Source: Candidatus Krumholzibacteriia bacterium (GTDB lineage Bacteria; Krumholzibacteriota; Krumholzibacteriia; JAJRXK01). From it: 64,000 nucleotides of DNA. Location: positions 96,222 through 160,221 of the forward strand of contig JAOZPE010000001.1 in the NCBI GenBank assembly GCA_029932915.1, in the 5' to 3' direction. Position numbers and translations under genes: made by a program. The notes below the pieces were generated by a model. That model had not been told where the DNA came from. It saw nothing but the letters and a program-made list of their open reading frames with translations, and made no database searches. This document shows positions 29,366 to 38,803 of the stretch, in pieces. Numbering within the stretch: position 1 is the first letter of the stretch; every line of letters begins with the position of its first letter.

Positions 29366-31543
29366 TCACCCCCAGCCCAACAGTCGTCCGCCCTGATACA
29401 CGACGAAGGACGCCACCCATGCCAGGACGAACATGTAGGTCCACATGAAGAGGGGCCAGCGCCACGAATTGGTTTCCCTCTTGACCACCGCCAAGGTCGA
29501 CATGCATTGGCAGGCGAGGACGAAGAAGATGAGCAGGCTGGCCGCGACCAGCGGCGTCCAGACCGGTCGGCCGTCGGGGTAGCGGTCCCGCCGCATGCTC
29601 TCGATGAGCGAATGGCTCATGCCACCGCCTTCGGCCGCGGGGTCACCGCTGTCTCCCACGCTGTAGATGGTTCCCAGGGCACTGACCACCACTTCCCGGG
29701 CGGCGAAGGAGGAGAGCAGGGCCACCCCGATCTTCCAGTCGAAACCCAGGGGGCGCAGCATCGGTTCCCACACCTGTCCCGCGCGTCCCATGAACGACTG
29801 ACGCAACTGGCTGCCCGGATCGACCTGGCCGGTGAGCGGGTCGGCCGGGGCCTGCGGGAATGCGGCCAGTGCCCACAGGAGGATGCTCATGGCGAGGATG
29901 ATCGTGCCGGCGCGGGTGAGGAAGACCTTGACCCGTTCGGTCATGCGCCACGACACGTCGCGCAACCGTGGACGGTGGTAGGGGGGAAGCTCCATGAAGA
30001 AGGTCGATTCGGCCCCGTCGATGAGTTTGCGGCGCAGCACCCAGGCCGCGATCATCGCCGTCGCGGTGCCCATGACGTACAGGGCGAGCAGGGTGGCGGC
30101 CTTGTAGCTGATGAAGAGGATCCCGCCGGAGGGGACGAAGGCGGCGATGACCAGGGTATAGACGGGCAGACGCGCCGAGCAGGTGATGAACGGAGCCACC
30201 ATGATGGTGGTCAGCCGGTCCTGTTCGTTGTCCATGGTCCGGGTGGCCATGATGCCCGGCACCGCACAGGCGTAGGAGGAGATGAGGGGGACGACCGAGC
30301 GACCGCTCAGACCGAAGCGGCGCATGGGCCGGTCCATGATGAAGGCGACGCGGGCCATGTAACCGGTGTCCTCGAGCAATCCCAGGAAGAAGAAGAGCAG
30401 GAGGATCTGCGGAAGGAAGATCACGATCCCGCCCACGCCGGCCAGGGCTCCGTCCACCACCAGACTGCGCAGGATGCCCGGGGCCATCGCGCCCTCCACC
30501 AGGGTGGACAGCGAAGCCATTCCCTGGTTGATCCAGTCCATGAACGGCTGGGCCCAACTGAACACCGCCTCGAAGACCACGAGCAGCACGAGCAGGAAGA
30601 AGAGCGGCCCGAAGATGCGGTGGGTGAGGAAGGCATCGATGCGTTCGCTCAGGGTCCGGTGACTCTCCGCCCGCCGGTAGTGCACCACGCGCTTGGTCAG
30701 AGGGGTGATCCACTGGTAGCGGGCGATGATCTCCGCCTGTTCATAGAGGACGCCCTTCTTGCGCAGACGTTGCCGTGCCGCCTCCACCTTCTCCCAGAAG
30801 GGAGGGGAGTGATGGCTCTCGTAGCTCTTGGCCGTGGTGTTGACGATCGCCCGCAGGGCGTCGGCGAAGCGGGCGGTGGGACAGAGGTTGGGGATCTCCC
30901 TTGCCAGGTCTTCGGCGAGCTCGTTCACTTCCTTCTCGAGCTCGGGGGGGACGATCCAACGCCGGGGGGCGACCGGTGGCAGGGGGCCCTTCAGGGCCGC
31001 CTTCAGTTCGTCGATTCCCCGGCCGCTGCTCGCCGCCAAGGGGATCACCGGAACGCCGAGCTCCCGCGACAGTCCCTCATGGTCGATGAAGATGCCGTTG
31101 CGCTCGGCCGAATCGGTCATGTTCAACGCGACGATGGTGGGAATGCCCAGGTCGATCACCTGGCTCGTCAGATAGAGGTTGCGTTCGAGGTTGCCCGCAT
31201 CGACCACGCAGACGATGAGATCGGGACGGCGGTGATCCCCCATTTCCCCGACCAGGACGCGGTAGGCGATCTCCTCGTCCAGGGAACGGGGATTGAGGCT
31301 GTAGGTCCCGGGCACATCGACGATCTCCACTGCCGGACCGCCGTTGGCCGGGAGCAGGCCGGTCTTGCGCTCGACGGTCACACCGGGGTAGTTGCCGACC
31401 TTCTGCCGCATCCCGGTGAGCTGATTGAAGACCGTGGTCTTGCCGACGTTGGGATTGCCCGCCAGGGCGACGAGGCGCGGCGGCTGGGTCGAGGTGGCCG
31501 ACGAGAGGGCCGCTTCGCCTGGCTGGGACGAGGAGGTGGACAT
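29366..31543 (-). CDS. feoB: Ferrous iron transport protein B
   Basis: VALAGNPNVGKTTVFNQLTGMRQKVGNYPGVTVERKTG...VDVPGTYSLNPRSLDE; GTPase plus C-terminal TM segments. Confidence 0.97.
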   Translation of the reverse strand: MSTSSSQPGEAALSSATSTQPPRLVALAGNPNVGKTTVFNQLTGMRQKVGNYPGVTVERKTGLLPANGGPAVEIVDVPGTYSLNPRSLDEEIAYRVLVGEMGDHRRPDLIVCVVDAGNLERNLYLTSQVIDLGIPTIVALNMTDSAERNGIFIDHEGLSRELGVPVIPLAASSGRGIDELKAALKGPLPPVAPRRWIVPPELEKEVNELAEDLAREIPNLCPTARFADALRAIVNTTAKSYESHHSPPFWEKVEAARQRLRKKGVLYEQAEIIARYQWITPLTKRVVHYRRAESHRTLSERIDAFLTHRIFGPLFFLLVLLVVFEAVFSWAQPFMDWINQGMASLSTLVEGAMAPGILRSLVVDGALAGVGGIVIFLPQILLLFFFLGLLEDTGYMARVAFIMDRPMRRFGLSGRSVVPLISSYACAVPGIMATRTMDNEQDRLTTIMVAPFITCSARLPVYTLVIAAFVPSGGILFISYKAATLLALYVMGTATAMIAAWVLRRKLIDGAESTFFMELPPYHRPRLRDVSWRMTERVKVFLTRAGTIILAMSILLWALAAFPQAPADPLTGQVDPGSQLRQSFMGRAGQVWEPMLRPLGFDWKIGVALLSSFAAREVVVSALGTIYSVGDSGDPAAEGGGMSHSLIESMRRDRYPDGRPVWTPLVAASLLIFFVLACQCMSTLAVVKRETNSWRWPLFMWTYMFVLAWVASFVVYQGGRLLGWG

Positions 31544-31550
31544 CGCCCGA

Positions 31551-31772
31551 TCAGAGAGGCCGGACCTCGATGAGGCCGGCTTCCTGTCGACGGAGGGAGA
31601 GGTGATACCCCCGGACCCGCACGTCGATGGGATCGCCCATGGGGGCGGTGCGGATGATCTCGAGCTGCGTTCCCTGGAGAATGCCCAGCTCCAGCAGGCG
31701 ACTGGGAGGCTCGGGGCTGGTCCAGCCGGTGACGATGCCGCGTTCTCCGGGTTTGAGCTGATCGAGGGTCAT
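31551..31772 (-). CDS. feoA: Ferrous iron transport protein A
   Basis: MTLDQLKPGERGIVTGWTSPEPPSRLLELGILQGTQLEIIRTAPMGDPIDVRVRGYHLSLRRQEAGLIEV. Confidence 0.93.
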   Translation of the reverse strand: MTLDQLKPGERGIVTGWTSPEPPSRLLELGILQGTQLEIIRTAPMGDPIDVRVRGYHLSLRRQEAGLIEVRPL

Positions 31773-31865
31773 GGGGGTCCGCATCCTTCGCATGGGTGTA
31801 CACGAGAGCCGTCCGGCTGGGCCGAAGACCGGCACGGGGGCCCAGGATCAAGGTACTCGAAATCA

Positions 31866-31888
31866 GTGAAATTGCAAATCAATTTCAC
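31866..31888 (-). promoter_or_regulatory. Fur-type operator upstream of feoAB
   Basis: GTGAAATTG-CAAAT-CAATTTCAC, 9-bp perfect arms, about 95 nt upstream of feoA. Confidence 0.6.
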
Positions 31889-32092
31889 TTGGATCCGAGC
31901 CCCCCCGGCTCGACTGCGACTCTATTGTAGGCAAGGACGCGCGGCTTGACCAACGCGAATCGCCGTCCGGCTGCGCCCGCTTCCATCTCCCATCGGAGGC
32001 CGGGGGATCCGGCTGCCGGCGCTCGGCGGCCGGAACGACGCGCTGCGGCACGCCGGCACCGTGCTGAGCCGCCGTCGAGAAGGGGGAAGGGG

Positions 32093-32836
32093 CTAGTTCG
32101 TCTTCGGTGGGGAAGGCAGGACCGCGGGCAGCTCGGCGAGCGAGTCGATCCGCCAGTCGGCTGTGTCCAGCTCGCCGGGCCGGGCGAAGCCCCAGCTCAC
32201 CCCGGCGGTGCGGGTTCCCAGTCTGCGGCCCGCTTCGATATCCTCTCTTCGGTCTCCGACCATCACCGCCTGCCGGGGCTCGGTGGACAGGGCATGAAGC
32301 GCGCGTTGAACGAGCACCTCCTTGCCGCCGGCCGACTCCGGTGGAAGCTGTTCGTGACACTCGCGGTGGTCGATGAGTGGATCGAGGTCGAGGTAGTGCA
32401 GGGCGGCGACGAAGTACGGTTCCTGCGCATTGCTCACGATCGCCAGGAGGAAGCCCTCGTCCTTGAGCTTGCGCAGGGTGTCCGCGACTCCGGGATACAG
32501 GCGTCCCCTGCCCTCGGCGAGCGAGCGCACCTCCTCATCGGTGGAGGCGCTCTGGACTTCGGCTGCCAGGTGTGACAGTTCGGGGGGGAGGATGCGGCGG
32601 TAGTATTCCGAGGGCGGAAGTCCCATGGCGTCCATGATGAGGTTCCGGTCGGCGCGAAGACGATCGAAGCCGTGTCGGCGCAGGACGGCTTCCATTCCCG
32701 CAGCCACTGCGTCGACCACTGCCTCGCGGGAATCGACCAGGGTTCCGTCGAGATCGAAGATGACCGTGGTGATGATGGATGGGGGAGGGTTCAACGGGAC
32801 ACCTCTGGTGGTGGGGTTGACGTTGGGTGTCGGCAT
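32093..32836 (-). CDS. HAD-superfamily hydrolase (phosphoglycolate phosphatase-like)
   Basis: TTVIFDLDGTLVDSREAVVDAVAAGME...AIVSNAQEPYFV...VMVGDRREDIEAGRRLGTRTAGVSWGF. Start uncertain. Confidence 0.88.
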   Translation of the reverse strand: MPTPNVNPTTRGVPLNPPPSIITTVIFDLDGTLVDSREAVVDAVAAGMEAVLRRHGFDRLRADRNLIMDAMGLPPSEYYRRILPPELSHLAAEVQSASTDEEVRSLAEGRGRLYPGVADTLRKLKDEGFLLAIVSNAQEPYFVAALHYLDLDPLIDHRECHEQLPPESAGGKEVLVQRALHALSTEPRQAVMVGDRREDIEAGRRLGTRTAGVSWGFARPGELDTADWRIDSLAELPAVLPSPPKTN

Positions 32837-33075
32837 TCGTAAGTTGAATACAAGAAGACTCCGAAGTCTCGGGACTGTTTGCCTATCCAACGACATCTCC
32901 GCTGGCTCGGAGCCTCAAGGCAACACGGGAGTCCGAAACCTCCATCTCGCATCTCTCGCTGTCACCCTCCTGAGGTCTCTGGACGCGTTCCCGCAGAACA
33001 TACCCATGGCCGTTGGTCCGCGTCATCGTCGAATTCGCCGTATGACGCGGTAGAGCCTTCCGGAACCAGGAATCT

Positions 33076-33111
33076 CGGTCCTGCTCTTCCATGGTCTGGT
33101 AAGCAGGACCG
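33076..33111. other. Long perfect inverted repeat in intergenic region
   Basis: CGGTCCTGCT-N16-AGCAGGACCG. Confidence 0.6.
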
Positions 33112-33279
33112 GCTGAGGTGCACGGACATGCTTCAGATTCGATCCCAGAGGTGAAGCCAGGCGACGAGGGTCCCTCGTACGACTGACACGCTCTCGGCGT
33201 CAGCCGCCACCCTCCAACCCCGGCGCAGGTCGAACTTCGTGGAGTGTGAACACGACACAGTCGGCTGGTCCTGCTTCCC

Positions 33280-35307
33280 CTATTTCACCAGCGTGATGTG
33301 CTGTCCCTGCCGTGCTCCCGGGGTTTCGATGATGACCGTGTAGACGCCCGAGGCCACCCGCCTTCCCTGGTCGTCCTTCCCCTGCCACTGCCATTCATGC
33401 AGCCCGCCCGAGAGCACCGCGCTCAGCGCATGGCGTACGGTGCGGCCGCGTGCGTCGACGATGCGCAACTGGACGGGAAGCTCACCGGGGGCGACGAAGC
33501 GCAGGGTGGTGGAGGGATTGAAGGGGTTCGGCGTATTGGGCAACAACTGCAGGGAATAGCCGTCCAGATGCGGGGTCGAGGTGACCGTGTCGTCGGTCTG
33601 GTTCCACCGCAGCACCCATTCATCGGGGTCGAGGCGCACGTCGAGGGGCTCGGCGTGCACGAGGAAGGAGGTCGTCTGGTAGGCCCCGTCGTTCCACACG
33701 GTGAAGGTCTCGCTGCCCGCAGTGGTGTCCACCACGAAATCCAGCGGCATGCGGTAGATCTCGCTGTCCTGCACCTGTTCGATGGAGATCGTCACCCGGT
33801 AGTCCTCTCCTTCCGGCTGACTGTGCCAGGTGACGTCGTAGTCGGGGCGCCCGATGCGATACAACCACTCGTCGAAGAACCAGCTCAACTCGGTGGAGCT
33901 GACGTCCTCGGCGATGCGGATGAAGTCGTCGAAGGTGGCCGCGCCGAAGCGCAGCGTGGGATCGGAGGTGTAGGTGCGCAGGATCTCGAAGAAGTCGTTG
34001 TCGCCGACCATGTGGCGCAGCATGTGGAGGATCCACGCCCCCTTCTGGTACACCGTGTCGCCGAAGAGGGGGGTCGGCGGACACACGGGACCCCAGAAGC
34101 CAATCTGGTAGGCGGAAATCGAACGCATGTAATGCCGCATGGCGGCGAAGCCGCTCTTGTGTTCGATCCACAGCGCCTCGGCGTAGGTGGCGAAGCCCTC
34201 GTGCAGCCACACCTGGTCCCAATCCTTCACCGTCACCAGGTTGCCGAACCACTGGTGGGCCATCTCGTGGCCGACCAGCCGCTCGAAGAAGCCGTCGCCG
34301 GTGACGAGCTCCTGCCCGTAGCTGGTCATGGTCTGGTGTTCCATGGCCCCGTCGTAGATGAACTCGGCCATGCCGTACTTCTCGTCGACGAAGGGGTACT
34401 CGCCGAAGAGGACCGAATAGAGGTCGAGCATGTCCCGGGTAGCGGCCCAGTCGACCAGCGCCTTCTCCAGATCCTCGGGGAAGACCTTGTACTCGAGGGT
34501 CATCTGCTTGCCGCTCGGCGCCGTCCACGTCTCGGTCCATCCCACGTAGTTGGTGACCGCCACGGAGATGTTGTAGGCGCTGATGGGATAGCTCTCCTCC
34601 CAGGTGAAGAGCGTGCGTCCGTCGGGCATCTCCTGCTGCTCGGTGAGCACACCGTTGCCCGCGCAATAGTAGCCTTCGGGGGCGAGCAGGCGCAGACGCA
34701 TGGTGGCCTTGTCGTCGGGGAGATCCTTGCACGGCCACCACGAACGCGAGTAGTAGGGTTCGCTCAAGGTGGCCAGGATGGGTGTCCCATCGTGTTCGAG
34801 GAATTGCATGCCCAGGAAACCGGCCGGTTCGGGTGTTCCCTCGTAGTCGACGACGACGGTGATCGTGTCGCCCATCGCCAATGGGGTCATCAGTTGCAGG
34901 ATGACCAGGTCGTCCTGGTGGGTGAAGCTCAAGGGCCGGTGCAGGCCATCGTGGGCTCCGGTGGCCTCGAGGTCCTGGAATAGATCCAGATCGACCTTGT
35001 CGAGTCCGTCCGCGAGACTGGAGAGCTTGATGCAGACCGTTCCCTGGATGCTCTTCTCGCCGAAGTCCGGTTCGAGATACAGGTCGTAGTGCTCGATGTC
35101 GTAGAGCAGTTGGTTGGGTGTGGCGACCTTGGTACTGGTGGTCTTGGACGAGGCGGAGAAGTCGAAGTAGGGATGCTCGCCGTGTGCCGAACGGGGGACG
35201 GGAGAGGACACACCTCCACCCTGGGCCGAAAGAGGCGCGAGGACACAGAACATACATGCGGCGATCGCGGTCAACCAGACCCGCCGCGGGCGAGATGAAG
35301 GAATCAT
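33280..35307 (-). CDS. M1-family aminopeptidase with C-terminal T9SS/FlgD-Ig-like domain
   Basis: HEMAHQWFGNLVTVKDWDQVWLHEGFATYAEALW (HExxH...E) and C-terminus LLPNTPNPFNPSTTLRFVAPG...GVYTVIIETPGARQGQHITLVK. Confidence 0.93.
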   Translation of the reverse strand: MIPSSRPRRVWLTAIAACMFCVLAPLSAQGGGVSSPVPRSAHGEHPYFDFSASSKTTSTKVATPNQLLYDIEHYDLYLEPDFGEKSIQGTVCIKLSSLADGLDKVDLDLFQDLEATGAHDGLHRPLSFTHQDDLVILQLMTPLAMGDTITVVVDYEGTPEPAGFLGMQFLEHDGTPILATLSEPYYSRSWWPCKDLPDDKATMRLRLLAPEGYYCAGNGVLTEQQEMPDGRTLFTWEESYPISAYNISVAVTNYVGWTETWTAPSGKQMTLEYKVFPEDLEKALVDWAATRDMLDLYSVLFGEYPFVDEKYGMAEFIYDGAMEHQTMTSYGQELVTGDGFFERLVGHEMAHQWFGNLVTVKDWDQVWLHEGFATYAEALWIEHKSGFAAMRHYMRSISAYQIGFWGPVCPPTPLFGDTVYQKGAWILHMLRHMVGDNDFFEILRTYTSDPTLRFGAATFDDFIRIAEDVSSTELSWFFDEWLYRIGRPDYDVTWHSQPEGEDYRVTISIEQVQDSEIYRMPLDFVVDTTAGSETFTVWNDGAYQTTSFLVHAEPLDVRLDPDEWVLRWNQTDDTVTSTPHLDGYSLQLLPNTPNPFNPSTTLRFVAPGELPVQLRIVDARGRTVRHALSAVLSGGLHEWQWQGKDDQGRRVASGVYTVIIETPGARQGQHITLVK

Positions 35308-35686
35308 GATGATGTCAAGCCAACGCCACTCTCAAGTTGCCATGAAACTCCTGGAGATCCGCAGGTGGGGATGGTGGAGAGGGGTACCATCCCTTTCGTC
35401 GATTATGGGCTTCCGGGAGGCGCTTCGTCAAGGTGCCCGAAGCTGGACGCGCCAGGAGGGTTCGACCGGTCCCACCGGGGGGACGATCCGGACCCCTCGA
35501 CTGTACCTGGCTCGCCAGGGTGTACGTGAGGGTACGCCCGGAGGGTCTTCCCCGATCCTTCGCGGAATCTCCATCTGTTGGCTTTCCAAGGACTTGCGCC
35601 AAACCGGATCGTACGGTCCCTCCTTTGCTCCTTCCCGGGCGAGCCTACCATCGGGCCGGAAGGAACCGGCCGAACCCGGGAGGAGA

Positions 35687-36802
35687 ATGTCCATGAGATT
35701 TGCGACCCTTGTCCGCTGGGGTGTCGTGGCCCTGGCCGCGGCGCTGCTGGTGTCCGGCTGTGGCAACGATGCCGATCCTCTATCCACTTCGTCCGCCGTG
35801 GTGGGCGGAGACAACGCGATTGATCAGATCGACCTCGACGAGGCCTACGGCGGCCTCGCCTTCACGGACGAGCCGACGGCTTTCGGCGACGAGGAGCTCC
35901 TGCGGGAGTCCCTGACCATCGATCAGGATCTGTCGATCGAGGACGATGAGAACAGCATTCTCCACCATGATCCGCGGGCGCGGAACCATCGCGAGATGAA
36001 GCGCACGATCGTGCGGATTCTCTGGGGACGGCTCGATGGCCTCAGCGATTCCACCGAGTGGAATCCGCAGGACATCGTGGACTGGACGGGCCAGTTGGAG
36101 GTCAGCGAGGGCGTCGTCGCCCTGAAGCGCACGATTCTCTTCGAGACCCCGATCGATCACATCCTGCCGCGTGAGGATCGCAGTATCCTGGCCTGGCAGA
36201 GCTTCACCGGTCCCCACTTCGACGGGATCCTGGTGAACGTGATCCAGTTCGCCGACAGCAACGGGGTCTATCCGGACGGAGAGTTCCGCTTCCGTACCGG
36301 CCCGTACAGCACGAGCTTCTCCCTGGCCCAACTCGACAGCGTCCAGTTGCTCGAAACCGTCGACGAGTTGGGCAATGCCGTCTCGATCGAGGCAATGCCG
36401 GTTGACCTGCCGTGCCCCCGCGGTTTCGTGCGCGGCCATTGGGCCCGGACACCCGGTGAGGAAGGCGGGATCTTCGAGGGGATCTGGATCAGCCGCTTCG
36501 CCGCCGCCACCGGTTTCGTCCGGGGACGTTGGGGTGTCAACGCTGCCGGAGAGCGGGTGCTGGCCGGCAAGATCATCGGGCGGGACGGCGAGATCCGGGG
36601 GCTCATGGAAGGCCGATGGGAGCTCCTCGACGACGGCCGCGGCGTCTTCCGTGCACACTGGGCCGGCAGCTCCGGTGCGGTCGAGGGATTCCTCCGCGGG
36701 GAGTTCCGTTGCCGCCACGATGGCGACCTGGGCTTCTTCCGGGCCCGTTGGCGTGCCCGGTGTGGGGGGATGCCTGTCGACGGTCCCGACGGCGGCGACT
36801 GA
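35687..36802 (+). CDS. Lipoprotein with repeated G-x-x-(R/E)-G-x-W units
   Basis: Lipobox LLVSGC; GFVRGHW, GIFEGIW, GFVRGRW, GLMEGRW, GVFRAHW, GFLRGEF, GFFRARW; RBS aggag. Confidence 0.65.
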   Translation: MSMRFATLVRWGVVALAAALLVSGCGNDADPLSTSSAVVGGDNAIDQIDLDEAYGGLAFTDEPTAFGDEELLRESLTIDQDLSIEDDENSILHHDPRARNHREMKRTIVRILWGRLDGLSDSTEWNPQDIVDWTGQLEVSEGVVALKRTILFETPIDHILPREDRSILAWQSFTGPHFDGILVNVIQFADSNGVYPDGEFRFRTGPYSTSFSLAQLDSVQLLETVDELGNAVSIEAMPVDLPCPRGFVRGHWARTPGEEGGIFEGIWISRFAAATGFVRGRWGVNAAGERVLAGKIIGRDGEIRGLMEGRWELLDDGRGVFRAHWAGSSGAVEGFLRGEFRCRHDGDLGFFRARWRARCGGMPVDGPDGGD

Positions 36803-36873
36803 TCGTCGCGTCTTCCTTGTGCTTCGTCCTGGCCCTTCCCGGCCGGATGGGCACGCGTTCGACGACACGGAAG

Positions 36874-36898
36874 GAGGGCGGCCCCTGGGGCCGCCCTC
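36874..36898. terminator. Bidirectional terminator between convergent genes
   Basis: GAGGGCGGCCCC-T-GGGGCCGCCCTC nearly perfect hairpin, then TTCTCT. Confidence 0.8.
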
Positions 36899-36962
36899 TT
36901 CTCTCGTCGACGAACGGTTCGCTCGGGAGGGCGATGTGCGTCGGTCGCTCCTGGCCGGGACC

Positions 36963-38663
36963 TCAGTCGCCCCGGAACTTGTGCTTGAGTGCCTCCAGGG
37001 CGTCCTCGAAGGGCATCTTGGTGACGTCCTGCTTGACCTCTTCCTCCGGAGTGGAGGAACGGTGATGATGGATGGAGTCGTCCGCTTCCTCGCCGCCGGG
37101 CCGCCCGCGACGGGGCGGATGACGGTGGTGCACCATCTCCGATTCCTCCTCGCTGAGCAGGCTCAGTGAGATCCTCCGCTGGTCGCGATCGACCCGCAGG
37201 ATACGCACCTCGACCTCCTGTCCCTTCTGGAGCTTCTCGCTGGGGTGCTGGATGCGTTCGGTGGAGATCTCGGAGATGTGGATGAGACCGTCGACGCCCT
37301 TCTCCAGCTCGACGAAGGCGCCGAAATCGGTCAGGCGTACGACCTTTCCCGCAACGGTGGCTCCTGGGGAGAAACGCTCTTCGATCTTCTCCCAGGGATC
37401 TTCCTCGAGTTCCTTCATCGACAGACTGATCCGGCGCTTGTTTCCCTCGCCTTCGAGCTTGATCACCTTCACCCGGACCTTGTCGCCGACCTTGAGCATG
37501 TCCTGGGGGTTGGTCACCCTGCCGTGGGAGATCTCGCTGACATGGACCAGGCCGTCGATGCCGCCGATGTCCACGAAGGCTCCGTACGGTTGGAGGCGAC
37601 GCACGACGCCGTCGAAGACTGCGCCTTCTGCGAGCTTCTCCAGGGTCTCCCCGGCCGCGGCCTTGCTCTCCTCCTGGAGCAGCTTGCGCCGGCTGAGCAC
37701 GATATTGCGTCCACCGCGCTCGAAGGTGATGACCATGAAGGGAAGTTTCTGTCCCACGTACTCTTCGGGATGGTCACAGTAGCCGAGCTGGATCTGGCTG
37801 AAGGGACAGAAGGCGCGCACTCCGTGCAGATCGACCTCGAAGCCGCCCTTGTTGGTCGACTTCACCTTTCCCTCCATGGGAACCTGTTGCTCGAACGCCT
37901 CCTTGACCTTCGCCAGATTCGCCGGCGCACGCCTGCGTCCGAGGGTGAAGACCGGCGTGTCGTCGAGTTTCCGCACCACGGCGTTGATCTCGTCCCCGAC
38001 GTTGTACTTGAGTTCACCCTTTTCGTTCTTGAGCTCGCTGGTGGCGATGGTCCCTTCGCTTCGTCCTCCGAAGTCGACGAAACTGTCTCGTTCGCCCACC
38101 TGGACGATGGTCACCTTCATCCGCTTGCCCACGCGCAGTGGCGGACCCACCGTGGCCGCCGAGTTCTTCAGGGCCTTGGCCACCTCCGGATCGGTCTTGG
38201 CCGGCTCGAGGGCCTGGGCTTCGTCGACGCCCTTCTCCTCGGTGGCCTCGTCCGTCGGCGCCGCGTCGGCGGATTCCGCCGTGGCGGCACTCTCCTGCGA
38301 GGCCATCTCCACCGCGGGTGCGGGTTCCTCCTCGCTGGGGGGAGTGATCTCCACCGCCGGAGCGGATGCTTCCTCGGGGGGCGCTTCCGCGTCGTCCGGC
38401 GGCTCCTCGGCCGCGGCGTTCTCCACTTCGGACGGCATCTCGGCGGCGGGGGCCGATGCTTCTTCCGCTGGGGAGGAGGGTTCTTCGTCCGAAGATCTCA
38501 TCTCCGCGGCAGAGCTGTCCTCGGCCGGAGCATCATGATCTTCCGGGGAAGGCTCTGCGGGAGTGGATGTCTCGGGGGTGGGGGTCTCGGATTCGGGCGC
38601 GGTGGGCTCCACAGGCGCCGCGGCCTCTTCAGGCCGCTGGGCCTCGTTGTCCTTCGGGGTCAT
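36963..38663 (-). CDS. rpsA: Ribosomal protein S1-like protein with four S1 domains and acidic low-complexity N-terminus
   Basis: S1 motifs GVVRRLQPYGAFVDIGGIDGLVHVSEIS and GKVVRLTDFGAFVELEKGVDGLIHISEIS; N-terminal P/E/A-rich region. Confidence 0.85.
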   Translation of the reverse strand: MTPKDNEAQRPEEAAAPVEPTAPESETPTPETSTPAEPSPEDHDAPAEDSSAAEMRSSDEEPSSPAEEASAPAAEMPSEVENAAAEEPPDDAEAPPEEASAPAVEITPPSEEEPAPAVEMASQESAATAESADAAPTDEATEEKGVDEAQALEPAKTDPEVAKALKNSAATVGPPLRVGKRMKVTIVQVGERDSFVDFGGRSEGTIATSELKNEKGELKYNVGDEINAVVRKLDDTPVFTLGRRRAPANLAKVKEAFEQQVPMEGKVKSTNKGGFEVDLHGVRAFCPFSQIQLGYCDHPEEYVGQKLPFMVITFERGGRNIVLSRRKLLQEESKAAAGETLEKLAEGAVFDGVVRRLQPYGAFVDIGGIDGLVHVSEISHGRVTNPQDMLKVGDKVRVKVIKLEGEGNKRRISLSMKELEEDPWEKIEERFSPGATVAGKVVRLTDFGAFVELEKGVDGLIHISEISTERIQHPSEKLQKGQEVEVRILRVDRDQRRISLSLLSEEESEMVHHRHPPRRGRPGGEEADDSIHHHRSSTPEEEVKQDVTKMPFEDALEALKHKFRGD

Positions 38664-38803
38664 GGAATCTGCTTTCTCGAACCATCGTGGGCTCGGGGGT
38701 GAGAGGACGGACGGTTGTCGGCCCCGGTCGCCGGCCATGGCCGGAGGACCAGGGACGCACAGTATAGCAGGATTGGCGGGGAAAAGGGCAAGCGAGCTTC
38801 TGA

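Noticed and set aside
29342-31573. 743-aa forward ORF opposite feoB
   Set aside because: Shadow ORF; feoB motifs are on the reverse strand.
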